The notes under the pieces: generated by a model | Database searches by the model: none | What the model was told of the DNA's origin: nothing | Seen by the model: the letters and a program-made list of their open reading frames with translations, nothing else | Assembly: GCA_965225715.1 (NCBI GenBank) | Contig: CBDDBK010000002.1 | Span: 744,001 to 808,000 of the forward strand | Length of the DNA: 64,000 nt | DNA from: CBDDBK01 sp965225715 | GTDB lineage: Bacteria; Bacteroidota; Bacteroidia; Cytophagales; Flammeovirgaceae | Direction of reading: 5' to 3' | In this document: positions 38,461 through 47,557 of the stretch, piece by piece | Layout of the letters: the number at the start of each line of letters is the position of its first letter | Numbering within the stretch: the first letter of the stretch is position 1 | Position numbers and translations under genes: made by a program

Positions 38461-40968
38461 TCAAATATTCTTTAATAACGCTTCCAATGCTTGTTCATCT
38501 TGTACTAAAACTTGTCTGGCTTTACTGCCTTCAAATTGCCCTACAACACCTGCAGCTTCAAGCTGATCAATAATACGTCCGGCTCGATTGTATCCCAGTT
38601 TTAATTTTCTTTGAATTAAAGAAGTACTACCCTGCTGATGTAAAATAACTAAACGGGCTGCATCCAAAAACAAACTGTCTTTTTCATCTATTTGCGTTAT
38701 TGAGTTTTCAGGTTCTGCTTCAAAAGTTGGGAGCATATATACATTTGGAAAGCTTTGTTGTTCAGCGATGTGATTGCATAAAATTTCTACTTCAAGTGTT
38801 TCAACGAAAGGACACTGTAAACGTATAAGATCGGAATTCATAGACAAAAGCATATCGCCCATACCGATAAGCTGATCAGCTCCATTGCCATCTAAAATGG
38901 TTCTCGAATCTATTTTTGAACTGACTTTAAAGGCCAAACGAGCTGGGAAGTTAGCTTTTATAATACCTGTAATAACATCTACAGAAGGTCGCTGAGTAGC
39001 AACAATAAGATGTATACCTATAGCACGAGCAAGTTGGGCTAAACGTGCAATAGGGTATTCAACTTCTTTACCAGATGTCATCATTAAATCAGCTAATTCA
39101 TCAATAATAACCACAATAAAAGGTAAAAAACGATGTCCTTTATTTGGATTTAATCTACGCTGACAAAATTTTGTGTTGTATTCTTTAATATTCCTTGTAT
39201 TAGCTCTTTTCAAAAGATTATACCGGTTTTCCATTTCTACACAAAGCGATTTTAAAACATCTACAATCTTTTGTGGTTCGGTTAAAATAGGATCTTCAGC
39301 ATCAGGAAGAGCAGCTAAATAATGTTTTTCTATTTGATTAAAAAGTGAAAGTTCTACTTTCTTAGGATCTATAAGAACAAATTTCACATAGGCAGGATGA
39401 ATTTTATATAAAATTGATGATAAAGCTACATTTATAAAAACAGATTTACCTTGCCCAGTAGCACCAGCAACAAGTAAATGAGGCATTTTAGTCAAATCAA
39501 CAATATGTACTTTATTTTGAATAGTTTTACCCAAAATAATTGGTATTGTGTAGTCCGTCTCTTTAAAATCATCACTTTCAAGGACATTTTTTAAAGACAC
39601 AATTTGACGTTTTGTGTTTGGAATTTCTATACCTATTGTTCCTTTGCCTGGCATTGGGGCTATCATTCTGATTCCTAAGGCAGCTAAGTTTAAGGCTATA
39701 TCATTTTCAAGACTTTTAATACGTGCAATCTTAACGCCTTCATCGGGCACAATTTCATAAAGAGTTACTGTGGGACCAATAGTTGCTCTAATAGATTTAA
39801 TATTTATTTTGAATTGTTTTAAAGTATTAACAATATTATTTTTATTGGATTCTAACTCTTCTCTTGTAATTTTTATTTTATTAATTTGCCTACTAATTAA
39901 TAAATTTGTTGAAGGAAATTCATATAAACTGAGATCTAAAGTTGGATCCCAGATATCCGTCCCTTCAGGTTGTATCAGCTCGTCACTTTCTTCTTCTTTC
40001 TCTTCTTTCAAATTTGAATTAGAACTAAAATTTAGGTTTGAGTTGTTCAAGTTTTGAGATTGAGGCGATACCTCTATATTTTGAGGTTGTAAATTTTTTA
40101 ATCCTTCAAAAGGTAAAACAGAACCTTGTGTTGCTTCTACAGGTAAAGCATTAGACTTTGAAGAAAGAGGTAAAATTTGAGAACTGGTATTTTGGGTATT
40201 TTTAAGATCGTCAGTTTTTGTTTTTGTCCGAAATAAATTTGAAATAAAAGTAAATTTGGAGGTTTGAACTCCAAAAGATAATGCTGATTCAGAATTATTT
40301 GAAAAATTATTCGAAGATGTAGAGGATGGCTTATTGATAAATGATTTTTTATAAAAATTTATAAGAAAAATAACCATAGAAATAAGTAAAAAAAAAGGTG
40401 TACCCAGTTTGATAAGATGATTAAAAAACATGGCAATCAAGAAACCAATATAACCACATAAAAAGAAAAGTTGGCTATTTTGCTCACTTATTAAAGCTAT
40501 ATAGCCTAATAATATACTAAGCCAAAAAGTTATAAATAAATTAAAATAAAAAAAACGTCTTATATTACATAAACGCTGTCCTGCAAGGATATACCAAGCC
40601 TTGCAAAAAAGCAGAGGTACAAATAAAACTACCGAAAAACCAATACCTTTATAAATAAAAAAATAGGCAGTCATAGCACCTACCAAACCAAGCCAATTTC
40701 TTACATTTTCATGAGCACCTGCCAAAGAAAAATTACCCATATCTTGAATAATACTTTGATCAGCTTGTCCAACAAATAAATAAGAAAGAAAAGAAAAAAA
40801 GAGGAAAAAACTTATGAAGAGTAACAATAGCCCGACCGTAAAGCGAAATTGTTTATTTGTTTTGTATAAACCAAATAAACCTTTAAACACTTGAAGGAGA
40901 CTTTTAGATTTAGTTTTTTTTTTTGTACTTCTACTCCTTGCTTGTTTAGTATTTTTAGCTTTAGCCAT
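38461..40968 (-). CDS. ftsK: DNA translocase FtsK
   Basis: Hexameric double-stranded DNA pump that clears chromosomes from the division septum. The start at 40968 (MAKAKNTKQARSRSTKKK) is preferred because it begins the usual basic N-terminus; a start at 41007 would add 13 residues. There are four or five membrane helices within about residues 35-210, a low-complexity linker (about 215-350) rich in Ser/Asn/Gln, and a RecA-like motor with Walker A GATGQGKS (502-509) and Walker B VVIIDELADLMM. A winged-helix gamma domain follows (GSTSLIQRKLKLGYNRAGRI), which reads the polar DNA sequences. 835 residues, ordinary for the phylum. Upstream of lolA. Confidence 0.93.
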   Translation of the reverse strand: MAKAKNTKQARSRSTKKKTKSKSLLQVFKGLFGLYKTNKQFRFTVGLLLLFISFFLFFSFLSYLFVGQADQSIIQDMGNFSLAGAHENVRNWLGLVGAMTAYFFIYKGIGFSVVLFVPLLFCKAWYILAGQRLCNIRRFFYFNLFITFWLSILLGYIALISEQNSQLFFLCGYIGFLIAMFFNHLIKLGTPFFLLISMVIFLINFYKKSFINKPSSTSSNNFSNNSESALSFGVQTSKFTFISNLFRTKTKTDDLKNTQNTSSQILPLSSKSNALPVEATQGSVLPFEGLKNLQPQNIEVSPQSQNLNNSNLNFSSNSNLKEEKEEESDELIQPEGTDIWDPTLDLSLYEFPSTNLLISRQINKIKITREELESNKNNIVNTLKQFKINIKSIRATIGPTVTLYEIVPDEGVKIARIKSLENDIALNLAALGIRMIAPMPGKGTIGIEIPNTKRQIVSLKNVLESDDFKETDYTIPIILGKTIQNKVHIVDLTKMPHLLVAGATGQGKSVFINVALSSILYKIHPAYVKFVLIDPKKVELSLFNQIEKHYLAALPDAEDPILTEPQKIVDVLKSLCVEMENRYNLLKRANTRNIKEYNTKFCQRRLNPNKGHRFLPFIVVIIDELADLMMTSGKEVEYPIARLAQLARAIGIHLIVATQRPSVDVITGIIKANFPARLAFKVSSKIDSRTILDGNGADQLIGMGDMLLSMNSDLIRLQCPFVETLEVEILCNHIAEQQSFPNVYMLPTFEAEPENSITQIDEKDSLFLDAARLVILHQQGSTSLIQRKLKLGYNRAGRIIDQLEAAGVVGQFEGSKARQVLVQDEQALEALLKNI

Positions 40969-41104
40969 GCGATGATAAATAGTGTGATATAATTTTAAAG
41001 TTTCCAAAAGTCCTAATATAGTTAATTCTTATTGAAAAATGATTTTTAAATATTTAAGTCTTTGATAATAATACATATATCATAAAACTTATTGTATTTT
41101 CTAC

Positions 41105-41290
41105 CATTCTAGGTCTTTAAAACCCGCCTACAATAAAGCGTAGATAAAATAACCATAAGTGCTTAGTTGTTTTCTTATTCCTCTTAAGAAATAATTTCAC
41201 CCATCTGTAAAAAGACAAATATAGCTCTATATGTTTCAATATCAAAAGTATTTTTTTAAATCAAACTTTCTATAATACCACAAAACTAAC
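41105..41290 (-). mobile_element. Internally deleted IS1-family remnant
   Basis: Read on the minus strand, the right part (from about 41290) matches the left end of the IS1 wreck at 28209, around the shared tract TTTTGATATTGAA(A/G)CAT. The other part encodes RWVKLFLKRNKKTTKHLWLF, the end of the IS1 catalytic region. The middle is missing, so it is a deletion derivative of about 190 bp, with no working gene. It fills most of the ftsK-miaA gap. Confidence 0.55.
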
Positions 41291-41299
41291 TATTTGGCT

Positions 41300-42205
41300 T
41301 TATTGTTTTATTATCTTTTCAAGTAAAGATATGATATCTTGATAAGAATTTGGAAGAAACCAATGAATTTCATTATCTTTTCTGAACCATGTATTTTGTC
41401 GTTTGGCATAGCGGCGAGTATTTTGTTTAATATATTCTATTGTTTCATGATACGTTATTTTTTTGTCAAAGAAATCAAAAAATTCTTTATAACCTACTGT
41501 TTGTAAAGCTCGTAAATTTCTATATATATAAAGTTTTTGAGCTTCTTTTTCTAAACCCATCTCTAACATGTCATCAACCCGTCGATTAATCTTTATATAT
41601 AATTCAGATTTTGGTATATTAAGCCCGATTTTAATAATTTTGTAAGAAGTTTTGTTTTTATGAGTTTTAGGAGATAAATAAGTTGACATAGGCTGTCGGA
41701 TTAAAGAAATAATTTCTATTGCTCTTATAAGACGACGAGAATTTTGAATATCAATCTTTTGATAATACGTTTTATCTAGTTTTTCTAAGGTTTTTTGTAA
41801 AAAAGTGATGCCTTTTTTTTGAAATTCATTTTCTATGTTTTCACGGAGATGTTTATCTTGAGGGAAATTATCTAAATCACCAGTTAAAGCATTGATATAT
41901 AGACCAGATCCTCCAACACCTATTAATATATTTTTTTGTTTAAAATAGTCTTCACAAAAAGCGCTTGCTTCTTTACCATATTTTCCTGCTGAATAATATT
42001 CATGTATATGTTTATGATTTATAAAATGATGAGGCACTGTTTGTAAAATAGTTGAATTGGGTTTGGCAGTACCGATAGTCATTTCTTTATAAACTTGACG
42101 AGAGTCTATATTTAAAACATCTGTTTCAAAATAGTTTGCCAAAGCAAGGCTCAAAGCAGTTTTACCTGTTGCCGTAGCACCTAGAACAATAATTAAATAG
42201 TTCAT
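41300..42205 (-). CDS. miaA: tRNA dimethylallyltransferase
   Basis: Adds a dimethylallyl group to adenosine 37 of tRNAs reading UNN codons. 301 residues. Walker A-like P-loop GATATGKT (9-16), catalytic and substrate motifs NIDSRQVYKEMTIGTAKP, VGGSGLYINAL, SRRLIRAIEII, and the C-terminal RNA-binding part with NTRRYAKRQNTWFRKDNEI. All match the MiaA family. Single gene. Confidence 0.95.
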   Translation of the reverse strand: MNYLIIVLGATATGKTALSLALANYFETDVLNIDSRQVYKEMTIGTAKPNSTILQTVPHHFINHKHIHEYYSAGKYGKEASAFCEDYFKQKNILIGVGGSGLYINALTGDLDNFPQDKHLRENIENEFQKKGITFLQKTLEKLDKTYYQKIDIQNSRRLIRAIEIISLIRQPMSTYLSPKTHKNKTSYKIIKIGLNIPKSELYIKINRRVDDMLEMGLEKEAQKLYIYRNLRALQTVGYKEFFDFFDKKITYHETIEYIKQNTRRYAKRQNTWFRKDNEIHWFLPNSYQDIISLLEKIIKQ

Positions 42206-42470
42206 TTACAAATTAAAGGGTCTAAATATTTCAAGACTATTTATTTAAAGATAGAAAGATTTATTTATTTTCTGAATCAATTTCTCTTTCACTTCAATAC
42301 AAAAGTGTTTAAGAATTTTATCCATTTCTTTTTGATTGTAGATATTAAGCTGTCTTCTTTTACAGGACTTCGTCATTTAGAAAACGACAGATGGGTTTTT
42401 CATTTGTTCCATCATATAGTTTCTTAACATGCGTTCCTTAACTTGGTAAACCGTGGTATTCCAAGTTTTA
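42206..42470. other. Gap with possible decayed coding sequence on the minus strand
   Basis: No intact gene. On the minus strand between about 42470 and 42247 two adjoining frames read VYQVKERMLRNYMMEQMKNP and MTKSCKRRQLNIYNQKEMDK, broken by a stop. They may be debris of an unknown gene; I recognise no family. Confidence 0.3.
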
Positions 42471-43163
42471 TACCATTAATGATTTAAATTTACTATATTA
42501 TAAAATTTTATAATTTAGCCAGAACTATCATGCCAAAAACTATCAGTTTAGAAGTCAAAGAGAGTGTTAAAGACTTAAAGTCTCACCTAAGAAAAGCCCA
42601 TAGCAATTTAGAACGTGGTCGTATTCAAGCCTTTTTACTAGTCAAAGAAGAAAAGAAAAAATATATTTCTCATATTTCTCGTAAGTTAGGTTTTACAGAC
42701 AAGACCGTGTCTGCTTGGTTCAAAAAATATGAATCAGAGGGCTTTAAATCAGCCATTAAGATTCGCATGGGTGCTAATCATAAAAGTGTCTTTTCAGCAG
42801 AGATGCAAAAAAGTATAAAGGATAAATTAGAGAACGTTGAGACAACAATTAGCTCTTATGTGGAATTAAAATCATTTATAGACAAAGAGTTTAGTACAGA
42901 TGTAAATTACGGAACCTTATCTGATTTTTGCCGTCGGCGTTTTGGTTCTAAGCTGAAGGTATCGCGTAAAAACTGAATCCTGCTGAGCGGGTTTGGCCTT
43001 ATTTGAAGGACAAAATAGCTATGAAGATTTTTGAGAATGCCAAACATTTGGAGGATGTTTTGGAAAATACAGTTAAAAACTTTGATAATAAGATAATTAA
43101 ATCACTAATCAGTTATGATTTGTACAAAAAATGTTTTCACGTATTTTCAAATGTATAATGGTA
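42471..43163 (+). mobile_element. IS630-family element, internally deleted, about 693 bp
   Basis: Ends are TACCATTAATG and ATAATGGTA, an inverted repeat, each flanked by TA, the target duplication of the IS630/Tc1 group. Inside are the N-terminal and C-terminal parts of the transposase with the middle third missing. Other visible copies of the ends were not found in the window. Confidence 0.7.
42530..43158 (+). pseudogene. IS630-family transposase, internal deletion and frame change
   Basis: The first frame (42530-42976, 148 residues) is the N-terminal helix-turn-helix region (HISRKLGFTDKTVSAWFKKY and SYVELKSFIDKEF). It ends at a TGA at 42974-42976. From 42973 another frame gives LNPAERVWPYLKDKIAMKIF and continues to a stop at 43158: the C-terminal part with the last acidic residue of the DDE triad (LNPxExxW). 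The deletion has removed the first two catalytic aspartates, so it cannot transpose. A left part that still makes a DNA-binding protein could in theory act as a repressor. Confidence 0.75.
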
Positions 43164-43189
43164 TAATATTGATTAAAAAATTAATGAAA

Positions 43190-43391
43190 AAAAATATAAC
43201 TATGCCCCGAAGACTGTTCCGTTCCCGATAGGCTTTGGTAGCTTTTTCTTTAGTCGCCTCATCAACTCATTATAATTTTAATACACCTCCAAAATCACAA
43301 TCTTTGCATTTACTCTTGGGATGACCTGAACCATTTTTTATTAAGTTATCAAAGCCGCAGTGACGACATTTAAGCCTTTTATCTATCATTT
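43190..43391 (-). pseudogene. Transposase N-terminal fragment with zinc-ribbon, second IS1-like group
   Basis: Minus-strand reading from an ATG near 43390: MIDKRLKCRHCGFDNLIKNG, continuing GHPKSKCKDC (two CxxC pairs, a zinc ribbon), then a stop. In a shifted frame follows DEATKEKATKAYRERNSLRG, the region with the SLRGI(A/V)-type helix-turn-helix of IS1-related transposases. The rest of the gene is missing. It differs from the IS1 pieces at 27630 and 43430, so at least two IS1-type families visited this genome. Confidence 0.6.
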
Positions 43392-43429
43392 TTTATCGTT
43401 TAAACTATGTTGTATGTCCTAAAAAAATA

Positions 43430-43600
43430 AAAATAGTAAAAAACCTCTTATATTTACACTACCATCACATTTGGGGGCATTTTAGGGTTATTTCTATCGT
43501 TATTTTATCTTATTTGAGTCAAAGAAATGAAAAAACTTAACTCTAAATGTCCCACTATTAAAAGTATTTTCTTAAATTATATTTTCTACACCACCACCTG
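43430..43600 (-). pseudogene. IS1-family N-terminal fragment
   Basis: Minus strand reads MTIEITLKCP(frameshift)KCDGSVNIRG, the IS1 zinc-finger start, preceded by a left-end sequence that matches the element at 28209 (TTGATATTGAAGC-type tract as TTTTAATAGTGGGAC). Only the first fifth of the element is left. It lies upstream of the OsmC gene end. Confidence 0.5.
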
Positions 43601-43625
43601 ATATTTTAATAAAATTAAACCTTTG

Positions 43626-44027
43626 CTATTCAGATAAAACTATACACTCTATACCAATAGGTGTTTTTAAAGAACTTACTACAGAACAGTATTTATCTAA
43701 AACTTTTTGAGCGACATTCTGAAGTTCTTGAAGACTAGTATCTGGAGAAATAAGCGTATATTTGCAGTGAATGTGGGTAAAATATTTAGGGTGTTTATCT
43801 TTACGTTTCCCTTTGACTTCAACTTGAAAATCTATAACAGTCTTCCTTTTTTTCTTTAAGATAATAACAGTATCAACGGCTGAGCAAGCACCTACTCCTG
43901 ATAAAAGCAATTGAGTAGGAGTCATACCACTTCGCCCTTCTTTACTCATGTCTATCCTAATTTTGTTGCCTTCTTCATCAGAGGCCAAATAAACTAAATC
44001 TGATTTATAGTTAACTTGAATTTTCAT
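43626..44027 (-). CDS. OsmC family peroxiredoxin-like protein
   Basis: 133 residues, cytoplasmic thiol peroxidase fold that reduces organic hydroperoxides in characterised members. The two redox cysteines are at C48 (VGACSAVD) and C114 (LDKYCSVV), in the positions expected for OsmC/Ohr. The helical segment MTPTQLLLSGVGACSA is typical of the YhfA-type OsmC branch, whose substrates are unknown. The gene starts 3 bases after the end of the small membrane protein gene, so the two are co-transcribed. Confidence 0.88.
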   Translation of the reverse strand: MKIQVNYKSDLVYLASDEEGNKIRIDMSKEGRSGMTPTQLLLSGVGACSAVDTVIILKKKRKTVIDFQVEVKGKRKDKHPKYFTHIHCKYTLISPDTSLQELQNVAQKVLDKYCSVVSSLKTPIGIECIVLSE

Positions 44028-44030
44028 ATC

Positions 44031-44375
44031 CTATCGTTTAATTAATTTTATAAAATATCCGCTTGTTAAAGCACTTATTCCGCCCAATAAGCCACCTATT
44101 AAACCAGTTAATAAAGATAATAAAGGGGTTGATAAACCGAATAAAACAGCTAAGCGGCGGCTTAAAATGTACTGATTCGTATAATCAATATAAAAAGCAT
44201 AGCTATACCAAAGAACAAAAATTGCCAAAAAAGCAGTTAAAAAATTTATAATTGGACGATTTTTTACAATTAAAGGAATTCCAAAAGTAGGGATTACAAT
44301 ACTCCACCAAGGTAAAACAAAACCAAGTAATAAAGCTGATAGTAGTATTGAAATAAAGGTTACAAAAAAATTCAT
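44031..44375 (-). CDS. Small integral membrane protein, operon with OsmC
   Basis: 114 residues with about four membrane helices (about 3-30, 43-63, 74-90 and 88-108) including a glycine-rich LLTGLIGGLLGGISALTSGY, and a basic end (KLIKR). Hydrophobic throughout, no signal peptide cleavage site, no recognised family. First gene of the pair with the OsmC-like gene 3 bases downstream. Confidence 0.6.
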   Translation of the reverse strand: MNFFVTFISILLSALLLGFVLPWWSIVIPTFGIPLIVKNRPIINFLTAFLAIFVLWYSYAFYIDYTNQYILSRRLAVLFGLSTPLLSLLTGLIGGLLGGISALTSGYFIKLIKR

Positions 44376-44870
44376 TTTCTAACAGTCTATAGTTCGGAAA
44401 TTTCTTATTATAATTATATGGATTATTAACTTTTTATAATTTTTAAAATTTTATTTTAAGATAGTTACTTTTCAGTATTTCATTTTTGGATCCATGCCAA
44501 AAAGTCAAATCTTAAAGATCATTGATTTTTTATAAAAACTAAAATATTGACTTATATATTTTAAAAATGATTAAAAAATAGTTTTTAGAACTTAGAGTGA
44601 GAGTGTGTCTATTTTTTATTTTTATGATATAAAAATTTGATAACAAATTGCTTAATAATATCTTTTTAGTTTTTTTATATAGTAAAATATAAGGCATTTC
44701 AGTATCCATTATTTCTGAAGCCTTAAAACTTTCTAAAAAGCGAGTTCAAGAAATTATAAAATCGAGGCACAAGCGTTGACTTTTTTTGATACAAATGGAC
44801 TTCATTTTGAATAGCCACTTCCTTGGTTTCTAAATATTGAAAATCAATTAATTATAGTTTTTTAATAGTT
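44376..44870. other. Gap with transposase debris
   Basis: Mostly AT-rich non-coding. At about 44697-44780 the plus strand reads GISVSIISEALKLSKKRVQE followed by IIKSRHKR and a stop, a helix-turn-helix-like segment probably left from a transposase or regulator. Nothing else recognised. Confidence 0.35.
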
Positions 44871-46853
44871 TTAATAGTTATTAATAGTTACCCGACTTAA
44901 ATTTTTGCCCTTATAAGCTAAAAGGGTTATTTTTTTGGTATCTGCTTGGGTAAATAGTATAGTATCTTGATTTAGAGGTTTACAAAGAGTCGTCCCATTT
45001 AAATAAATTATGTTAATAATGCTTTGTGTTTGGCTTTTCAATATAATAGTATATATATTATTTGGAAGTTTCTGAAATCCGACATATTTTTGATCCTTTA
45101 CCTTTTGACTCAAAAAAACTTCTCCATTCTTATTTAAAAAGTCAACTTGATTCTCTTTTTGTCTGGTAAAAATAAAGGATTCATGATAAGTATGAACCAG
45201 AGAGAATGTTTTATCAGCACTTAAATTATCCCGTTTTAAAATTTTACCTTTAAGATTAAAAGTAATTTCTTCTTTTTCTTGATTAATAATATTAATGTAG
45301 TTTTCACTTAAAGCAGTATCTTTTTTATGTATAAAAGACGGGATTAAGGTAGTATGAAAAACCAAAGGAAAACCTTCGTAGGTATGACCTGATTTTGAAT
45401 TAATATAGTGTATTTGCCCATTGTTTAAAGCAATTAAATAACCTTTTTCTTGATTGTTTATATTTTTAATTTTATAAAAGAAAAGTATCGGTTGGTTCAT
45501 GGTTAAAGGTGACCACTTAGGTAATAATTGACCCTGTCGATTAAACTTATAGATACTTCCATATTGATCTATAGCCCCAAAAGTTAAATCTAAGTCTCGA
45601 TCGATAAAGGTCTTTTTAATTTGCACAAACGGTGATAAAGTCAAAGGAAAATAATTGATATTATGACCCAAATGATTAACAAGGTATAACCTATTGCCGG
45701 CACCAAAAAAGTAGTTGTTTTTTTGTCCATAAGTTACTAAATGAGGTTTTGAAATAGCTTTTTTAAGCGCTAAAGACCATTCTATATGTCCATTTTGATC
45801 TATAAGATAAAGTCGGAAACTAATATCTTGAACGAGTATTTTTTTTGTTTCTTCTATCCAATAAATAGCACCTCTTAGATTATTTTTAAATTGGTTTTGG
45901 ATTATTTGTTTATCAAAATCAGCTTGTTGTTTAATTTTATCTCCAAAACTATAGGAAATAAAAGCATAATCTAAAACAGTGTCTACATACAATTTCCCAT
46001 AACTGTTCGAAAAATTAAAAAATGGATTAAATCCATTTTCGATAAAATTTATGGTCTTTTCTCGACAGGTCTTTTCTCTATTCTCAACAAGCAAATAACC
46101 CAATTGATTGAATTGTTCTAAAAAAGGGGAAATAAATTTTAAGTTCTCTTTTTTTAGACTCAATAAAAATTTACCATTTTTATTGTCTTCTATTTTAAAT
46201 TTTAAATAGTCAAATTCAGAGGATTGTGCAGTACAAAATAAAGAGGTTAATTTCTCAACATTAATATATAAAGTTCTGGGATTATTTATAGTATTATCCA
46301 ATATTTTTTTTACTCTTTTTTTCCAACTATAATCGCTTAAATTCCTCATATTACGGATACTTTTTTCTATTAAAATATCAGAAGAAGAGCAAATAATATA
46401 GTTTGAGGTATAAAAAAAACTAAAGATTTGGTTCGTTTTTTTTATATGAATAGACCATATAGTATAATTTTTATATCTTCTTTTTTTGAAAACTTTAGAA
46501 TGAAATAAAAAATCTTCAAATTCTATTTTTAAATCTTCATAAGGCAATACACCAAAAAAATGACCTCGTTCGGGGTTTTGCCAAAAGAACAAAATCTCTA
46601 CTTTTTTTTTGAAAAGAACAGTTGAAAAAAAAGTATCTATGGCGTTTATTTCTGCATAAACATTAGAATAATAAGTCTTGTAAATATTAGATAAGCAATC
46701 TACGTTTTCTAATTGAACAATACCAATAGGTTTTTGAGGAAAGTAATCCAAACGCCCGAGAGAGTGTCCTAATTCATCAAAAAGGAAAAGAAAACATTCT
46801 ACAATAATCACAAAGATGACTATAGTATAGCCCCAGTTTTGTCGTTTATTCAA
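44871..46853 (-). CDS. Membrane-anchored protein with beta-propeller-like C-terminal part
   Basis: 660 residues. One N-terminal membrane helix (about 8-28, WGYTIVIFVIIVECFLFLF) leads to a periplasmic part. Residues 45-270 resemble DUF3352-type substrate-like domains of Bacteroidota (FFWQNPERGHFFGVLPYED). Residues 320-640 have repeats of LYLINQNGH, FGAIDQYGSIYKFNRQGQLL and ALNNGQIHYINSKSGHTYEG, which suggest WD/PQQ-like blades. Proteins of this plan are conserved in the phylum, but no function is established. It sits 60 bases downstream of the Uma2 gene on the same strand. Confidence 0.6.
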   Translation of the reverse strand: MNKRQNWGYTIVIFVIIVECFLFLFDELGHSLGRLDYFPQKPIGIVQLENVDCLSNIYKTYYSNVYAEINAIDTFFSTVLFKKKVEILFFWQNPERGHFFGVLPYEDLKIEFEDFLFHSKVFKKRRYKNYTIWSIHIKKTNQIFSFFYTSNYIICSSSDILIEKSIRNMRNLSDYSWKKRVKKILDNTINNPRTLYINVEKLTSLFCTAQSSEFDYLKFKIEDNKNGKFLLSLKKENLKFISPFLEQFNQLGYLLVENREKTCREKTINFIENGFNPFFNFSNSYGKLYVDTVLDYAFISYSFGDKIKQQADFDKQIIQNQFKNNLRGAIYWIEETKKILVQDISFRLYLIDQNGHIEWSLALKKAISKPHLVTYGQKNNYFFGAGNRLYLVNHLGHNINYFPLTLSPFVQIKKTFIDRDLDLTFGAIDQYGSIYKFNRQGQLLPKWSPLTMNQPILFFYKIKNINNQEKGYLIALNNGQIHYINSKSGHTYEGFPLVFHTTLIPSFIHKKDTALSENYINIINQEKEEITFNLKGKILKRDNLSADKTFSLVHTYHESFIFTRQKENQVDFLNKNGEVFLSQKVKDQKYVGFQKLPNNIYTIILKSQTQSIINIIYLNGTTLCKPLNQDTILFTQADTKKITLLAYKGKNLSRVTINNY

Positions 46854-46913
46854 AATGAAGAGGTTGTATAATTTCTTTTTTAGTTCAAATAATGGTTTAA
46901 AATGATCGTTTTT

Positions 46914-47495
46914 TCAGTAATCAAAAATTCTTTTCAAATCAAATTCGAGGCTTGGAAATAATACCGATTTTAACCTGTTATCTTCAGTAAGTGGCTTTAA
47001 ACCAATGTATTTATCTTCTTTATTCAATATATATATAGTTATGCTTTTTTGCACAGGGCAAACTATCCAATACTCTTTTACTTTTGCTTCTTGGTAAAGG
47101 TCAAATTTGTAATTAAGGTCTGTTTTTGAAGTTCTTGGCGATAATATTTCCACTACTAAATCGGGTGCATCAATAGCACCTCGATCATCGGTTTTACTAT
47201 CATCACAAATAATACATAAATCGGGCTGTACAACTGTATAGGTTTTGTCTCCTTTTGGAATGGGCAAACGAACATCAAAAGGAGCCGCATAGACCTTACA
47301 AGGCTTATTTTCAAGGTAATTACCTATTTTTATACTCAAGAACATTGAAATTCCTTGATGCTTTTTCATAGGCGCCGCCATCTTAAAAACTTTGCCTTTG
47401 ATAAGCTCGACCCGCTCTTCAAATTTCCAAGTTAAATAATCGGTATAAGTGTATAGTTTATCAAGATTCAGTTGACTAAGTTGAGTAATTTCCAT
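46914..47495 (-). CDS. Uma2 family (DUF820) restriction-endonuclease-fold protein
   Basis: 193 residues with the full Uma2 signature: YTYTDYLTWKFEERVELIKG near the N-terminus, VVQPDLCIICD (first acidic ligand), APDLVVEILSPRTSKTDLNYKF (the D...E-x-x-S-P core) and LYQEAKVKEYWIVCP. These are PD-(D/E)xK-fold proteins that are very common in transposon-rich genomes; their target is not known. Neighbouring the restriction enzyme at 47558-51217 may be chance. Located in a tandem of minus-strand genes. Confidence 0.88.
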   Translation of the reverse strand: MEITQLSQLNLDKLYTYTDYLTWKFEERVELIKGKVFKMAAPMKKHQGISMFLSIKIGNYLENKPCKVYAAPFDVRLPIPKGDKTYTVVQPDLCIICDDSKTDDRGAIDAPDLVVEILSPRTSKTDLNYKFDLYQEAKVKEYWIVCPVQKSITIYILNKEDKYIGLKPLTEDNRLKSVLFPSLEFDLKRIFDY

Positions 47496-47557
47496 AATTT
47501 TGAGTTTATACTATCAAATGGATTCTATGTGCTGGTATCTTACTTACAAATAATGAT

